DNA from: Catonia carolina
Taxonomy: Eukaryota > Arthropoda > Insecta > Hemiptera > Achilidae
DNA length: 64,000 nucleotides
Direction of reading: 5' to 3'
NCBI GenBank assembly: GCA_035578175.1
Contig: JAQMRL010000001.1
Location: forward strand, 46,089,553-46,153,552
In this document: in pieces, positions 53,152 through 64,000 of the stretch
Numbering within the stretch: position 1 is the stretch's first letter
How the letters are laid out: each line of letters begins with the position of its first letter
Position numbers and translations under genes: made by a program
The notes under the pieces: model-generated
Databases searched by the model: none
Told to the model about the DNA's origin: nothing
Seen by the model: the letters and a program-made list of their open reading frames with translations, nothing else

Positions 53152-54691
53152 ATGTCAAATTCAAGTCGAATATTTTCAAGTAACAGAGCTCTGGGTTATG
53201 TTTCTAATCATTTACCTCTTGTAACTCGTTTCATTGATCGGAGAGGTGAAAATCTTATTGTTACTTGTGTGGGAAAGTCATTTCATACATATGGATGTTC
53301 TAAATTTTCACTTTTATCTGTTAGTGACTTACTGCCAGATGATATAACGTGTTTAGCTGCAGATAGATATCATATATATACTGGCAGTGGAGTTAATGTT
53401 CATGCTTGGCGAAGAGGTACCGAGATAAAACATACATATAACGGACACACAAGTAATGTGCATCTATTGTTACCCTTTGGGCCTCATTTGCTGTCCATCG
53501 ATGAAAGCAGTAAATTAATTGTATGGGATATAAAATCAGAAGGAATTTATTTAGAATTACAATTCAGTAATGAGACATTCCACATATCTGCAATAGTTCA
53601 TCCAAGTACATATATAAATAAAGTTTTAGTTGGAAGCGAACAGGGAACATTACAGTTATGGAATGTCAAAAGTTCAAAATTAGTATATACCTTCTCTGGT
53701 TGGAATTCACCTGTTACTGCATTACAACAGGCTCCAGCTATTGATGTTGTAGGAATTGGACTTGCAGATGGCCGTATAATTTTGCACAATTTAAAGTTTG
53801 ACAAAACAGTGATGTTTTTCACACAAGATTGGGGAGCTGTAACTGCTCTTTCATTTCGCTTGGATGATTATCCTATAATGGCTACAGGAAGTCCATCAGG
53901 TCATATAGTGTTATGGGATTTAGAAAAAAAAGGTGTCGCCAGCCAGTTACTTGAAGCACACCATAGTGCAGTTACAGGAATGTGTTGTCTTCCAAGTGAA
54001 CCGCTAATGGTTACTTCATCTCCTGATAATTCAGTAAAGTTATGGATATTTGATATGCCAGATGGTGGAGCCAGGTTACTTCGTATAAGAGAAGGTCATT
54101 CTGCACCACCAACTTGTATCCGTTTTCATGGAACTGATGGACATAATATCTTAAGTGCTGGAAAGGATTCATCTCTCAGAATATTTAATACTGTTACAGA
54201 AATATTTAATAAAAGTATGGGCCGTGCATCATATAATAAAAAACTTTCAAAAAAGAAAGGAAAATTACGGGAAAAGATGATTATGCCTCCAATTGTGCAG
54301 TTTGTGTCAGAAGTTACAAGAGATAAAGAGTGGGATAATATTGCAGCTGTCCATCGGGGTTTGTCAACCGTAACTACTTGGTCTTATCATAAAATAAAAA
54401 TGGGTGATTTGAAACTATTTCCTGAAAAATTTAAAAAACTGGATGATTCATATATACGGCCTGTAGCAACATGTTTGTCGTTAACAAATTGTGGTAATTT
54501 TGTAATTATTGGTTATAGTTCAGGTCATGTGGAACGCTTTAATATTCAATCAGGTATTCATAGATGTTCTTATGGAGTGAATCAAGCACATGAAGATATT
54601 GTTCGTGGTGTAGGCACTGATAATCTTAACCAGCTTGTTATTTCTGGTGGAGCTGATAAATTAATTAAGTTTTGGTACTTCAAAATATCTG
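53152..54691 (+). CDS. WDR36: WDR36 coding exon 1
   Basis: A single 1540-nt exon carrying most of both propellers (residues 1-513 plus one base). It ends TCT G|GTAAGC. This exon is unusually long compared with the many small exons of the vertebrate gene and with the neighbouring DDX18. Confidence 0.95.
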
Positions 54692-57600
54692 GTAAGCTTC
54701 TAATTTTAACCTTGTAACCTATATTGTTTTCAGAATTATTTTGATTTTATATAATATTTATGTTATATTTTTGTCTTTTCTTCAGAAAAATGATAATTAT
54801 GAAATTACTTATGCAATAAAATATACGAGGGCTGTTCAAAAAGTATCGGACTATTGTTAATTAAAACTGCATTTATTGAACTAGAGCTACAAACTTCTAA
54901 TCCCCTTCAAAGTAGTCTCCTTGGTGATGCACACACTTCTCCCAGCGCTTCTGCCTCTGTTCAAAACATTTCTGGAAGGCATCTTTTGGAATGCTGTTAA
55001 GCTCGGCCGTCGTATTCTGTTTAATGTCTTCTCTTTCTTGAAATCGAGTTCCTTTATGGGCCATTTTCAGCTTAGGAAATAGCCAGAAGTAGCAGGGAGC
55101 CATGTCGGGGGAGTGTGGAGCTTGGCGAATCAGAGGAGTGTTGTTTTTAGCGAGAAAACTCTGAACTCTGTGCAGAGTGGGCAGGCGCATTGTCATGATG
55201 GAGCTGCCAAGTTTTTTTGCCCACAGATTCGGTTGTTTGCGCCGCACAGCATCACGTAGGCGACGAAGAACCTCAAGATAGTATTCTTTTGGTCCTCGGT
55301 GACTAAAGTTCCCACTTGTTCAATAACATTCTCATTCCGGCTTGTCGATGGCCTGCCTGAACGCGATTCACTTTCCACTGATGTTTGACCATTTTTGAAT
55401 CGATTGTACCACTCTTTTATTCGAGTACAGCTCATGACAGACTCCCCAAAAGCCTCTTGAATCTTGCGAATTGTTTCCACTTGCGAATCGCCAAGCTTTT
55501 GGCTAAATTTAATGCAATAATGCTGCTCAAGTTTTTCTGTCATTTTATAACTTGATAAAAATCGCCGAGCACAACAGAGAGGTCTACACTACTAGGCTGA
55601 CTGCCGGCGACGGAAGCTGTGTCATGACACGAAACAGTGCATGCGCATGCATGACAGTCCCCTCCACATCTCACTAAGCTTGGCTGCCAGCGCTTCATTC
55701 ATTTCAGCGGGAGGACAGAAGATCCGATACTTTTTGAACAGCCCTCGTATTGGGTGAAAGTAACTATGAGCTCCCATGTTGGCAAGATGGGTTGAAAGAT
55801 ATAGTTTTCAGCGACCCCTAATTTGGGAATCAGACGCTGATTGCAGCTACTCACTCTGAGATGAATGCTACTACTTATGGTATTTGTTCGCTCTGGGTAT
55901 TTCATTTTCCCGTTGCTGCTTCTATTTGGGAGGTATCCACCACTTGAGGAGTCGCCTTATGGAGTACAAGCAATGCCCTACGGGAACAAGAAGAACAAGC
56001 CATGGAGGCCCTGGCTGAGAAAGACTATCAGAGGTCATCCTCAAAGATAGTGCAGAGATGATTTGAAACTAATGGCAGGATTTAATTGGGCAAGGACCCC
56101 AGTGTGTGTTACGGGGAGAATTATGGAGGCAAATGGGAGAGTTGTATATCCAACACAGGATGATGCCAGGCTGATGTAGAACCCAATAAAAATTGTTTCG
56201 TAACAAATCAACAGTTTTAAATATCTTACTTTTACTTTCTCTTGTCCTGTATGAATGTATAGGGAGGGAAGTATTGTTTTCGTGCTAATTTTTTGAAACT
56301 GGGTTTCATCTGCAATATGTGTTTTCAGATAGAAATCTACTCCTACAATAGTTTAAAAAATCGCCTCATTAACTATATTTTTTATGCTCTACAAGATAGG
56401 GTAAGCGCCATGTCTGCAAAAATTCTTGGGAGGGGCTGAGCTCTTGTGATAAATTAAAACTGGCTTTTTTTTAAGATTGCGGCCTTTATACGCATTTTAA
56501 GGCAAAAGTTTATATAATTAAAGTTGTTAGATTTAAAAATATCCATAACTTTTACATCAACCATTTCTTTCTACAGAAATTAGTTTAGCTTCATTTGGTG
56601 ATTTTCGATTTTATTTAAGTTCTATTGAGGTTGATTTTCATTTTGTGTGTCATTCACTTATGATTAAAATTAGTTTATTTTACATTGTTTACTAATGTTA
56701 AACATAGATTACTGTATTTTAAATATTTACATTGGCTAGAGAAAGTTGTGTGAGTTTTTACTCCAAATTTTTTATTTTAACTGTGCATAAGTACACAGGG
56801 CTTGTGATCAAGTAGATATACATAATCCTTGTAAACAGAACTGACCATTTGTGTTTTGTCTTAGTTTGGTGTTTGTTTAAATAACTCAAAATGTTTTGTT
56901 TCTGTGACATAAGTTTTTAGACATTTGATGGGAAATGTAAGTGACTGTACAACTAGCACTCAAATCTCGTTTTACCAAATTTTTGTAAAATTTAGTAGCA
57001 ATTTATGTATTTTTTGAGATGATAGTTTCAAATACATGGATATCTTTCTATCTGGTTGGCTAAATATTTCTTGAAAACATTTTTTGTTTTACCTCCCAAA
57101 TTTTCTGCAAATTACTACTAATGCAGCTGATGAAGGGTGATAGATGAAAATGAGTGATGAAATAATGCTAGATCTTATCAGGAATCAAACGTGGTCCCCT
57201 GGTGTTGAAGCCAGTTACGGTATCACTATACTACAGGCTGGCCCTCATAGACACCAGATAGCCTTAATTAGTGGTAGTTCAAAGAGCCATTCTTTTACAA
57301 AAATAAACACAGGAGACTAAGTTGAAGTTATCTCTACTGTAAATGTTTTATGACAAATTTTAGTGTTCTGCTAGTGTAAATAGAAACTGTCTCGCACCAA
57401 ATGATTTTTATCATACAAACAACAATTTGTTGCTTATGTGTGTGGTTAGCTTAAAATTGAAATTTTTCTTTAGTAAGTATAAAATTAGCAACTTGAATTG
57501 TTCTGTAGTTTTTACAACATTTGCTAGTTGTATTTGTTGTAATTAAAAAAAACTACAGACTGAAAGTACAAGAGTTAATCAAAATTTCACTGCTAGATGT

Positions 57601-60600
57601 TAGATTGAAAATTATTATCTTAGCACAGTTTTCTACCTAAAATCACATCAAAGAGTATTTTTTCTACGAAAATTTTTCAGTATATACTTTGCATAATGCA
57701 ATTTTACATATAAGCAGCTAGGAATCATAATCGTTTTGTTTTTATTTCCAGATAAACCACCCATTGGACAAATAACACTAAGTGAACCAGTAAATTTTTT
57801 CCGTAGTCATAGAGAAAGTTCAATTTTGTGTGTTGCCCTTGAAGATTTTACGATCTCACTTTTAGATTTAGATACAAGAAAGATAATTAGAAAATTTAAT
57901 GGGCATTCTAGTGTTATTACTGATGCTGCATTTAGCCCAGATGCTCGTTGGCTTGTTACTTCCTCAATGGATCACACAATTCGTACATGGGATATTCCAA
58001 CCGGACAATTGATCGACTGTTTTCAGGTAATTATTATAGTGTAGTTTTCCAGGTAATTATTATTAGTTGAGAGTCACTTTAATTGATGATTGCATCTTTT
58101 ACTCACCAATAGTGAGTAAGTGGTGTGGTGTAGTGATGGGATTTCAAATAGAGAAACACAGTGGAGGGTGGAATTAGTCAAATGGATGAGAAGGAGACTG
58201 AACAATGCCAACAGCGTAGCAATGTGTTCATGATACAAGTACATTGCATTTATTCGAATAACTTTGTATGTTTAGGGTTCTGAATAGTATGAAACTGTAT
58301 CGATAATATTTTTGTGGCGCATAACTGCTAGGAACTTTGTTTAAAGTATGAAAATTATTTATTCATCCCATGACTACTGTGGTGTCTTAACTCCAAAATT
58401 TTCTGTTTTTGTATAATTTTTTTTCTAACCCCTAGGATTATTTACTATCAGTTTAAAAACAAAAACTATTATTAGTAAATAACATGAACGGTTTCACATG
58501 ACAAAGACTATACCCAATGGTATTGCTTTGGAAAAGAAAAAAAAATTAAGTAATTTAAAAAAATAAAAAATGGGTAGAAAATTAAGTAATTTTTGAAAAT
58601 ATTAACTAGATAAAAGAAGAATAACAGTAATAGAAAAGGTAACCAAATTAATAACGGTGATAGAATGTGTAGAGGAAGAAGATGATGTTGATATGGACTT
58701 CAATTATTTAAAATGTAGGTTAGTCGGTAAATCTAAACGGAAGGTCAAGCAATTTTATTCGTTTCAGTCGTGTCACGTCTTCGCTATTATCAAGTAAATT
58801 AAGCGTCGAAGAATTCGGGTGATCTGCTAATTTTTCTTGATATTTAGAACTTAGCTGCAATTTCTTCTTTCACGGTGTTGACGCATAAGTCCTTATGCAA
58901 TGCATCATTTGTCACATACCATGGAGCATTTGTTATTATCCGTAAGACTTTCGACTGGAATCGTTGGATGATAGCAAGATTCAATTTCGCAGCTGATCCC
59001 CAAAGCGGTAACCCATAAGTCCACAGCGGTTTCAGTATGGCTTTGTACAGTAGAAGCTTGCTCTCTAATGACAGCTGTGAATGTCTGTTCATCATCCAAG
59101 ACAAATCTCTCAGCTTCAATCCTAGTCTTTTGTGTGTATTCCAAATACGTTTGAACCAGGTAAGGCGTCGAGCTAAGTGATTTCCCAAGTATTTTACATC
59201 ATCTGACTGAGGAACTGATCTTTCATTTATTTGTATCGGTGGACATGTGTCTTTCCTCAAAGTAAACGTAATATGTCTCAATTTGTCATCATTTATTTTA
59301 ATTTGCCATTTCTTACACCAGTTCTCAACTACACTCAGATGGTCATGTAATTAATTTGTATTACTAACTTTTGAAAGTATTTCTTGCAATTGTATTACTA
59401 TGATTTGTTTTTTTGTTAATTGAAAACAAATTACTTAGTTTCAAAGCCGTAATATAGGTTGGATGTTGTATAGTGAAAACTGAAAATACAATGTGATTTA
59501 TTTTATTATATTCAGTGAATGTATTTAACAGGCTGTTTAACTATAAACAAAGCAATTGCTGTAGTTTTTCTGGACAATTGGTATTTAGTAGATAAGATTT
59601 TGTATTAAAAATGTTGATACATCTTAAGTGCTGATAGCCAGTGTTGTTTTACACTGTTAGTTCATTTTTTGTAATGAATGTTGTACTACTTTTTTAAGCT
59701 GCAAAATTTCCGCATGTATTGAACAGAAAAGGTAAAGAATTCTTCAATTTAAAAGTGTAGCCTTAGTGGCAAGCTTTTATATAGTAAATTAATCAAAAAT
59801 TTGAGAAAACATTTAGAAAAGCATAAAAGAAACTTATTTTCAGTTGGCAAAGGTTACATATGTACGTTGCTATTATAGATTTGAAAAAACCGAGAAGGCT
59901 TTAAATATTTATATTAATGATAAAACTCAAAAAAGGATGCATATCTTTTGTTTCAATTTGAGAGAAAGCCCAGTGTTTATAAAACCATTTTGTTCAGCGA
60001 GGCAGTTATCATGCGACACTGACAGACCTGAGTTTTCTATCGTTATTAATGGCTGATTTGAAAATTGATCAAGAGTTCTATTATAAATTAATCATATGAA
60101 ATAAATAGATAAATTATTAATATTTATTAAAATAATCAATTATGTTTTAAATTGTTCTATTTGGTGAGCATACTATTCATTTCATTCCTACTATTCGATT
60201 TACATTCAGATTTGCTGTTCATGGTAAGTTTGTGGAACTTAACCCCCTCCACGAGTAGTGAGGGGTTGAAGTATTATTATTCAACTGGCAGGACTTGTAA
60301 CAGTAACAACCTTAAATTCCCACCTGTCTTTTTATCAACTTGGTATGACTTATGATGGAGTCAATTATGACTTACTGTATTTAAAGCTGTTCTGATACAA
60401 GAAACAGCTCACTATCAGAACTTGTGTTTTTTTTTATTAATTACTTTAACCAAAGTAATGTTACTTTGCTTAAGTTTTTCCCGCTAAATAATTATTTTTG
60501 AGCATAAATTTATTATTTTTATATTTTTTATTGTATGACATTTTTGTAAGTATACTTAAGAAAATTAACTGTTCAAAAACTATTATTGTAATTATTTTCA

Positions 60601-61828
60601 CCCTAATAAAACAAAATATGAAACTAATGCTGTATAACAAAATTAATACAAGCTCATATCAAACAACAGACTACATTAGTTACGTTATATGACTGCAATA
60701 ACAACAACTAGTTGCTTTGGAACCATCACTAAATGTGGAAAGATTGATATTAGACAAAAGCACTACTAGAGTCCAACAGGTGTAAACACAAAAGGCTGGT
60801 ACGCATTGCCAGCTGTAGGTGATAAAATATTATATTCTAAAGCAAGAAAAAGTTTGTATTTTGACTGAAACATAATATTTTGTCACAAACCTTTAAGGCA
60901 TTATAATATCAGTTTTGTATTAGTAGTATTTCTATTTAGTATTTATTAATTATTTTTTGACTGATTCTAGGTTCCAACAATGTGTACGTCTCTGGCTTTT
61001 TCACCAACAGGTGAATATCTTGCAACAGCTCATGTGGATTATTTGGGTATATTCCTTTGGTCAAATCGTACGTTATTTACTCATGTGTCTCTGAGACCTC
61101 TTCCTGCTGATGCTGAAATACCAGTAATAACATTACCACACACTGGTCGAACCGAAACATCTTCAGATATAGATGAGACTGAAGAGACATCAGAATTCCA
61201 GTCAACAGAACAAATCGCAAAGAATTTAATCACATTGTCAGGATTAGCTAATTCAAGATGGCAGAATCTGTTAGATATTGATATAATTAAGAAGAAAAAT
61301 AAACCTAAGGAACCACCAAAAGCTCCTAAAGCTGCACCATTCTTTTTGCCAACACTTCCGTCTGTGAATTTTCAATTTGATTTCAGTTCTGTAGAAAAAG
61401 ATGAAGATGGTGTAAAAGCCTTGCGTTTAAAAAATCTAAAAAATAATTATACTGTGTTTGGTAAATTGCTTGAACAGTGTGGGTCATCAGAAAAATTTGA
61501 TCCTGCTGTTGCTAAACTGAAAGAAATGGGTCCATCAGCTATTGATTTTGAAGTTAATTCACTTTCAGTTGAGGGTGGTGGATCAATAGATTTAATGTTT
61601 TACTTTATGAAAATGATTTTGTTTATGTTAAATAACTACAAAGACTTTGAATTAGGACAAGCATATTTAGGATTATTTTTAAAAGTTCATGGTGAGGTTG
61701 TGGCTGTAACTCCTAAGCTTAAGTCAGTTATGTATGTTGTACAAAGTGCTCAAGAAACTGGTTGGAATAGACTACAAGAACAATTTTTATATTGTTTGTC
61801 AATTGTTGATTCATTAAAAATGACGTAA
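53152..61828 (+). CDS. WDR36: WD-repeat protein WDR36 / Utp21, complete coding region in three exons
   Basis: Subunit of the UTP-B complex of the small-subunit processome; needed for 18S pre-rRNA processing in the nucleolus. Coding exons 53152-54691, 57752-58026 and 60971-61828 sum to 2673 nt, giving 890 residues, close to the usual ~890-950. Residues 40-47 (VGKSFHTY) are a family signature. Two WD-repeat propellers cover about 30-640 (for example SPDNSVKLWIFD, GGADKLIKFWYF, SMDHTIRTWDIPTG). The C-terminal Utp21 domain begins with KKKNKPKEPPKAPKAAPFF (712-730). I chose the ATG at 53152 because the upstream in-frame codon at 53140 is TTG. A 5' UTR intron is implied by TTTGTTTCAG ending at 53080. 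Likely co-regulated with the divergent DDX18. Confidence 0.95.
54826..55747 (-). mobile_element. mariner transposon, internally deleted
   Basis: 922 bp in WDR36 coding intron 1. Ends CGAGGGCTGTTCAAAAAGTA and exact inverse (about 25 bp), TA on both sides. Shorter than the usual ~1.3 kb. Confidence 0.92.
54897..55543 (-). pseudogene. mariner transposase, deleted and with a mutated catalytic residue
   Basis: N-terminus MTEKLEQHYCIKFSQKLGDS and HTH EWYNRFKNGQTSVESESRSG are intact. The segment with the first catalytic Asp is missing. The second block is present in another frame (HHDNAPAHS at about 55190). The third block reads SPDMAPCYFWLF: Tyr stands where the last Asp is expected. Ends HHQGDYFEGD. 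Non-functional. Confidence 0.87.
55750..56180. other. Unidentified GC-richer block in WDR36 intron 1
   Basis: Less AT-rich than flanks, with open stretches such as ALREQEEQAMEALAEKDYQR (about 55970-56040, plus). Possibly retroelement-derived; unidentified. Confidence 0.3.
56234..56746. mobile_element. Family C element, copy 4, shortened
   Basis: 513 bp. Left ACTTTCTCTTGTCC, right GGCTAGAGAAAGT. Same order as 45.8 kb but with about 400 bp missing. In WDR36 coding intron 1. Confidence 0.75.
57081..57245 (-). repeat. tRNA-derived SINE family T, decayed copy
   Basis: Minus orientation: CTACTAATGCAGCTGATGAA, ATCAGGAATCAAACGTGGTC (box B), ACTATACTACAGGCTGGCC (A box). In WDR36 coding intron 1. Confidence 0.68.
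57752..58026 (+). CDS. WDR36: WDR36 coding exon 2
   Basis: Acceptor TTTATTTCCAG, donor CAG|GTAATT, 275 nt. Codes for SEPVNFFRSHRESSILCVAL and the WD repeat FNGHSSVITDAAFSPDARW then SMDHTIRTWDIPTGQLIDCF. The frame joins exactly to exons 1 and 3. Confidence 0.94.
58727..59347 (-). pseudogene. Jockey-like LINE RT C-terminal fragment
   Basis: In WDR36 coding intron 2. Reads VVENWCKKWQIKINDDKLRH, SDDVKYLGNHLARRLTWFKR, LLLYKAILKPLWTYGLPLWG, QRFQSKVLRIITNAPWYVTN; this is the thumb/post-palm part of a Jockey-clade RT. Open for about 165 codons, then frameshifted near 58843. The catalytic palm is not included. Confidence 0.85.
59348..60970. other. WDR36 intron 2, unannotated part
   Basis: AT-rich; nothing recognised. 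Confidence 0.4.
60971..61828 (+). CDS. WDR36: WDR36 coding exon 3 (Utp21 C-terminal domain)
   Basis: Acceptor GATTCTAG, 858 nt including TAA. Carries the last WD repeat (SPTGEYLATAHVDYLGIFLW), an acidic linker (SSDIDETEETSEFQ) and the all-helical Utp21 domain to the stop. The exon 2/3 join aligns residue for residue with the expected family spacing. A candidate AATAAA poly(A) signal lies at 62303-62308. Confidence 0.95.
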   Translation, partial: VPTMCTSLAFSPTGEYLATAHVDYLGIFLWSNRTLFTHVSLRPLPADAEIPVITLPHTGRTETSSDIDETEETSEFQSTEQIAKNLITLSGLANSRWQNLLDIDIIKKKNKPKEPPKAPKAAPFFLPTLPSVNFQFDFSSVEKDEDGVKALRLKNLKNNYTVFGKLLEQCGSSEKFDPAVAKLKEMGPSAIDFEVNSLSVEGGGSIDLMFYFMKMILFMLNNYKDFELGQAYLGLFLKVHGEVVAVTPKLKSVMYVVQSAQETGWNRLQEQFLYCLSIVDSLKMT

Positions 61829-62396
61829 AAATTTGAAACTGTGTTATTAATTTATTCATCCAATGTAATTTTTAATTATAAAATTTGTTAATTTACAGAG
61901 TACAAGCTGATGTTTGTAAACATGGTTTACTTTATGATCAGTTTTGAGGATAGTGTATGATGTTTTCTTGAAAAAAAGGATAAACGCTTTATCTGACAAC
62001 ATTTTTAAAGTTTGAGTAAACAAACATGCAAAAATTTATGATACCATTTGAAGCCTGTGAAATTCTGCTTGTTCCGAACATTTGCTTCATTACTTGGATG
62101 AAGGCTAGGATTTTCTACCTCAAATAATATTACAGGTGATAAAATATGGGTTACACACTACATGACAAACAAATATCAGTTGATGGAATCAAAACACCCA
62201 GCTTATCCATCAACTCAAAAAGTAAACTTGTTTTCTGAAACCATGGGGACATTATTCTTGTTGACTTAGTAGAGCAGCACTAGTCAATGCTGATTATTAC
62301 AAAATAAATCTTACAAAAACTGTCATGTACTCATAAACATGCATCCAGGAAAACTTTTGGAAATGTTGAAAAAGTAATGTAATTCTTTAGTTGACA

Positions 62397-62780
62397 TTAA
62401 AGGTAAAAGCATATAAGACAAATTGAATTTCTATAAAATAATGTACAGAATGTGATAATTATTTGTCATTTTCGAGCGTGCCAATGCACACACACACACA
62501 CGTCCCAATAGAAAGTCTTTGTTTTTAAACAAACTGTTGGGAGATTGTGACCCCGCCTTACCCCTTTCCATTTCCAATTTTTTGGGATGTAAAAGGAACC
62601 TCTTGGAAGAATGAGTTTTGTTGATAACGAAGAAATGTAAAAATTGTCAACATTTTTATAAAAATTCTGCATTTGACAAACTTTTGTACCACTGATACAA
62701 ATAATTATCACATTCTGTACATTATTTTATACAGAAATAAAGTCTGTAAATTTAATTGTTTTATATGCTTTTACCTTTAA
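62397..62780. mobile_element. 384-bp TTAA-bounded foldback element
   Basis: Left TTAAAGGTAAAAGCATATAA and right (reverse complement) identical over this stretch; similarity runs about 70-85 bp through ATAATGTACAGAATGTGATA on both arms. Contains a CA microsatellite (about 62486-62502) and an AATAAA in the right arm. 3' flank of WDR36. Confidence 0.82.
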
Positions 62781-64000
62781 AACATTAAATTAATTTTTGA
62801 ACATTTATCCATACTACATTGTTTCATTAAATGCTGTAATTGATCTCCACATCTTTATACTTTAATATCAGTTATATGTCTTCACTAGAATCTTATCAGA
62901 ATGTAATATCGAAGTTTAAGATATGTCATGAGGCGGACTGGTAGTGAGAAATGCAAACAGGTTACTAGAACTCCCAGGAGCCAGCATCGGTTACAAAAAT
63001 TTTGTTCATTTTGAGTTATAAATGTAATTGTTCTTCCTTCTTAATATTAATAAATGCAACCAAAAACATAAGTAACCTTCAAAGCTTGTACTTATTATTT
63101 AAGTTATGGATAAATAATGTGTAACCTTGTTGGCTGGTGTAGATACATGGACAGCAAAAATATCCTTGAATCTTCGGGATTATATAAACAGTTTTTAGAA
63201 GCTATATGGTATTACCCAAAGAAGCGATGTGCACCACGAAAGTAGTTGGAAGTTTATATATATATATATATATAAACAATACAATAATATATATTATCTA
63301 TGTAATTATTCAGGTTCAAAAACAAGCTTGCTACAATTTTGATTAACAAAATGGCGTAAGTGGCATGACACTTAATTCATAAAAAAAATCAATACAACAG
63401 TAAGTTTAGGCAAGGTTTAAACAATTTGTAGTGAGTGTGAATAAACTCGCTAAAAAAGAGGATGCTGATATTGAGAGTTAATTTTAAAGAAAACCTCCAT
63501 AGTTTGAAGAGTGAAAATTTTAATAAATTTGTGATCTTTCAGAACATATTTAATGCTATACAATATTAAACAGGAATAACAATGATTAAATGAAATTAGG
63601 TCAGTTATAAAAACAAAAATTAAAAAATAAAATTTTTATTTAATTACAAATGTACAAATATTTACCACAAAACAGTTTTACAGTCATAGACTAATTACAA
63701 AAATTTCATTCCACAAACAAAAAAACTTATGGTGTACCAGTATCACACTAAAAAACAATAACTAGAAACTAACAATAAATACGTCAAGGATATAATAAAG
63801 TTTTTATGGTTTGTAAGAGTTCAAGTTGCCATCAAAATAAATATAATCTTACTAAAAATTCAGAACTAATATTAAATTTTTCAGTAAAGAACACTCACAA
63901 GTTTTCATATTTATAAATACGTACTTAATAACTATAATTCATAAAAGTTTTAAAGGTCAATTAATGCGCAGGATGTGGGTAAGTTGCTGGTCTGGCAGTT
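62781..64000. other. Unannotated DNA at the window end
   Basis: AT-rich, with a TA dinucleotide run at about 63257-63275. No gene or element recognised. Confidence 0.45.

Overview
The window is nuclear DNA of an insect. It is AT-rich and intron-rich, and packed with mariner, Tigger/pogo, TTAA-flanked and tRNA-SINE elements. The order is not certain; the mobile-element mix is compatible with a hemipteran, but I could not test this.

Two host genes can be built completely, splice site by splice site. On the minus strand, fifteen coding exons between 50818 and 16063 join in frame to a 664-residue DEAD-box RNA helicase, the DDX18 / pitchoune / Has1 orthologue. On the plus strand, three coding exons between 53152 and 61828 join to an 890-residue WD-repeat protein, the WDR36 / Utp21 orthologue. 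Both families act in nucleolar ribosome biogenesis. The genes stand head to head, and the DNA between them carries three CACGTG E-boxes and a perfect DREF-type TATCGATA site. The most economical reading is a shared, growth-controlled promoter for a ribosome-biogenesis pair.

Region 1-15 kb is intergenic. It holds copies of an AAC-tailed SINE-like family, a CRE plus five-CCAAT-box cluster upstream of two overlapping very short ORFs (4.0 kb), LINE fragments, and a 2.8 kb element (7028-9833) with inverted ends and iterated GTGAAGTAGCGAATCTGC motifs. That element encloses an intact 104-codon ORF I do not recognise and a decayed reverse transcriptase.

Region 16-51 kb is the DDX18 gene. Nearly every intron contains at least one transposon: mariner (16.5, 19.0, 36.7 kb), pogo/Tigger (21.2, 24.8, 40.4, 47-49.6 kb), several TTAA-flanked non-autonomous elements, a ~925 bp family with ACTTTCTCTTGCC ends, a 1.05 kb element with ~100 bp inverted ends, a CTAG-saturated element, and tRNA-derived SINEs. 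A 34-bp perfect palindrome flanked by exact 8-bp direct repeats lies in the first intron.

Region 51-62 kb is the WDR36 gene, with an internally deleted mariner in coding intron 1 and a Jockey-like LINE tail in coding intron 2. A TTAA-bounded foldback element lies in the 3' flank. From 62.8 to 64 kb I recognise nothing.
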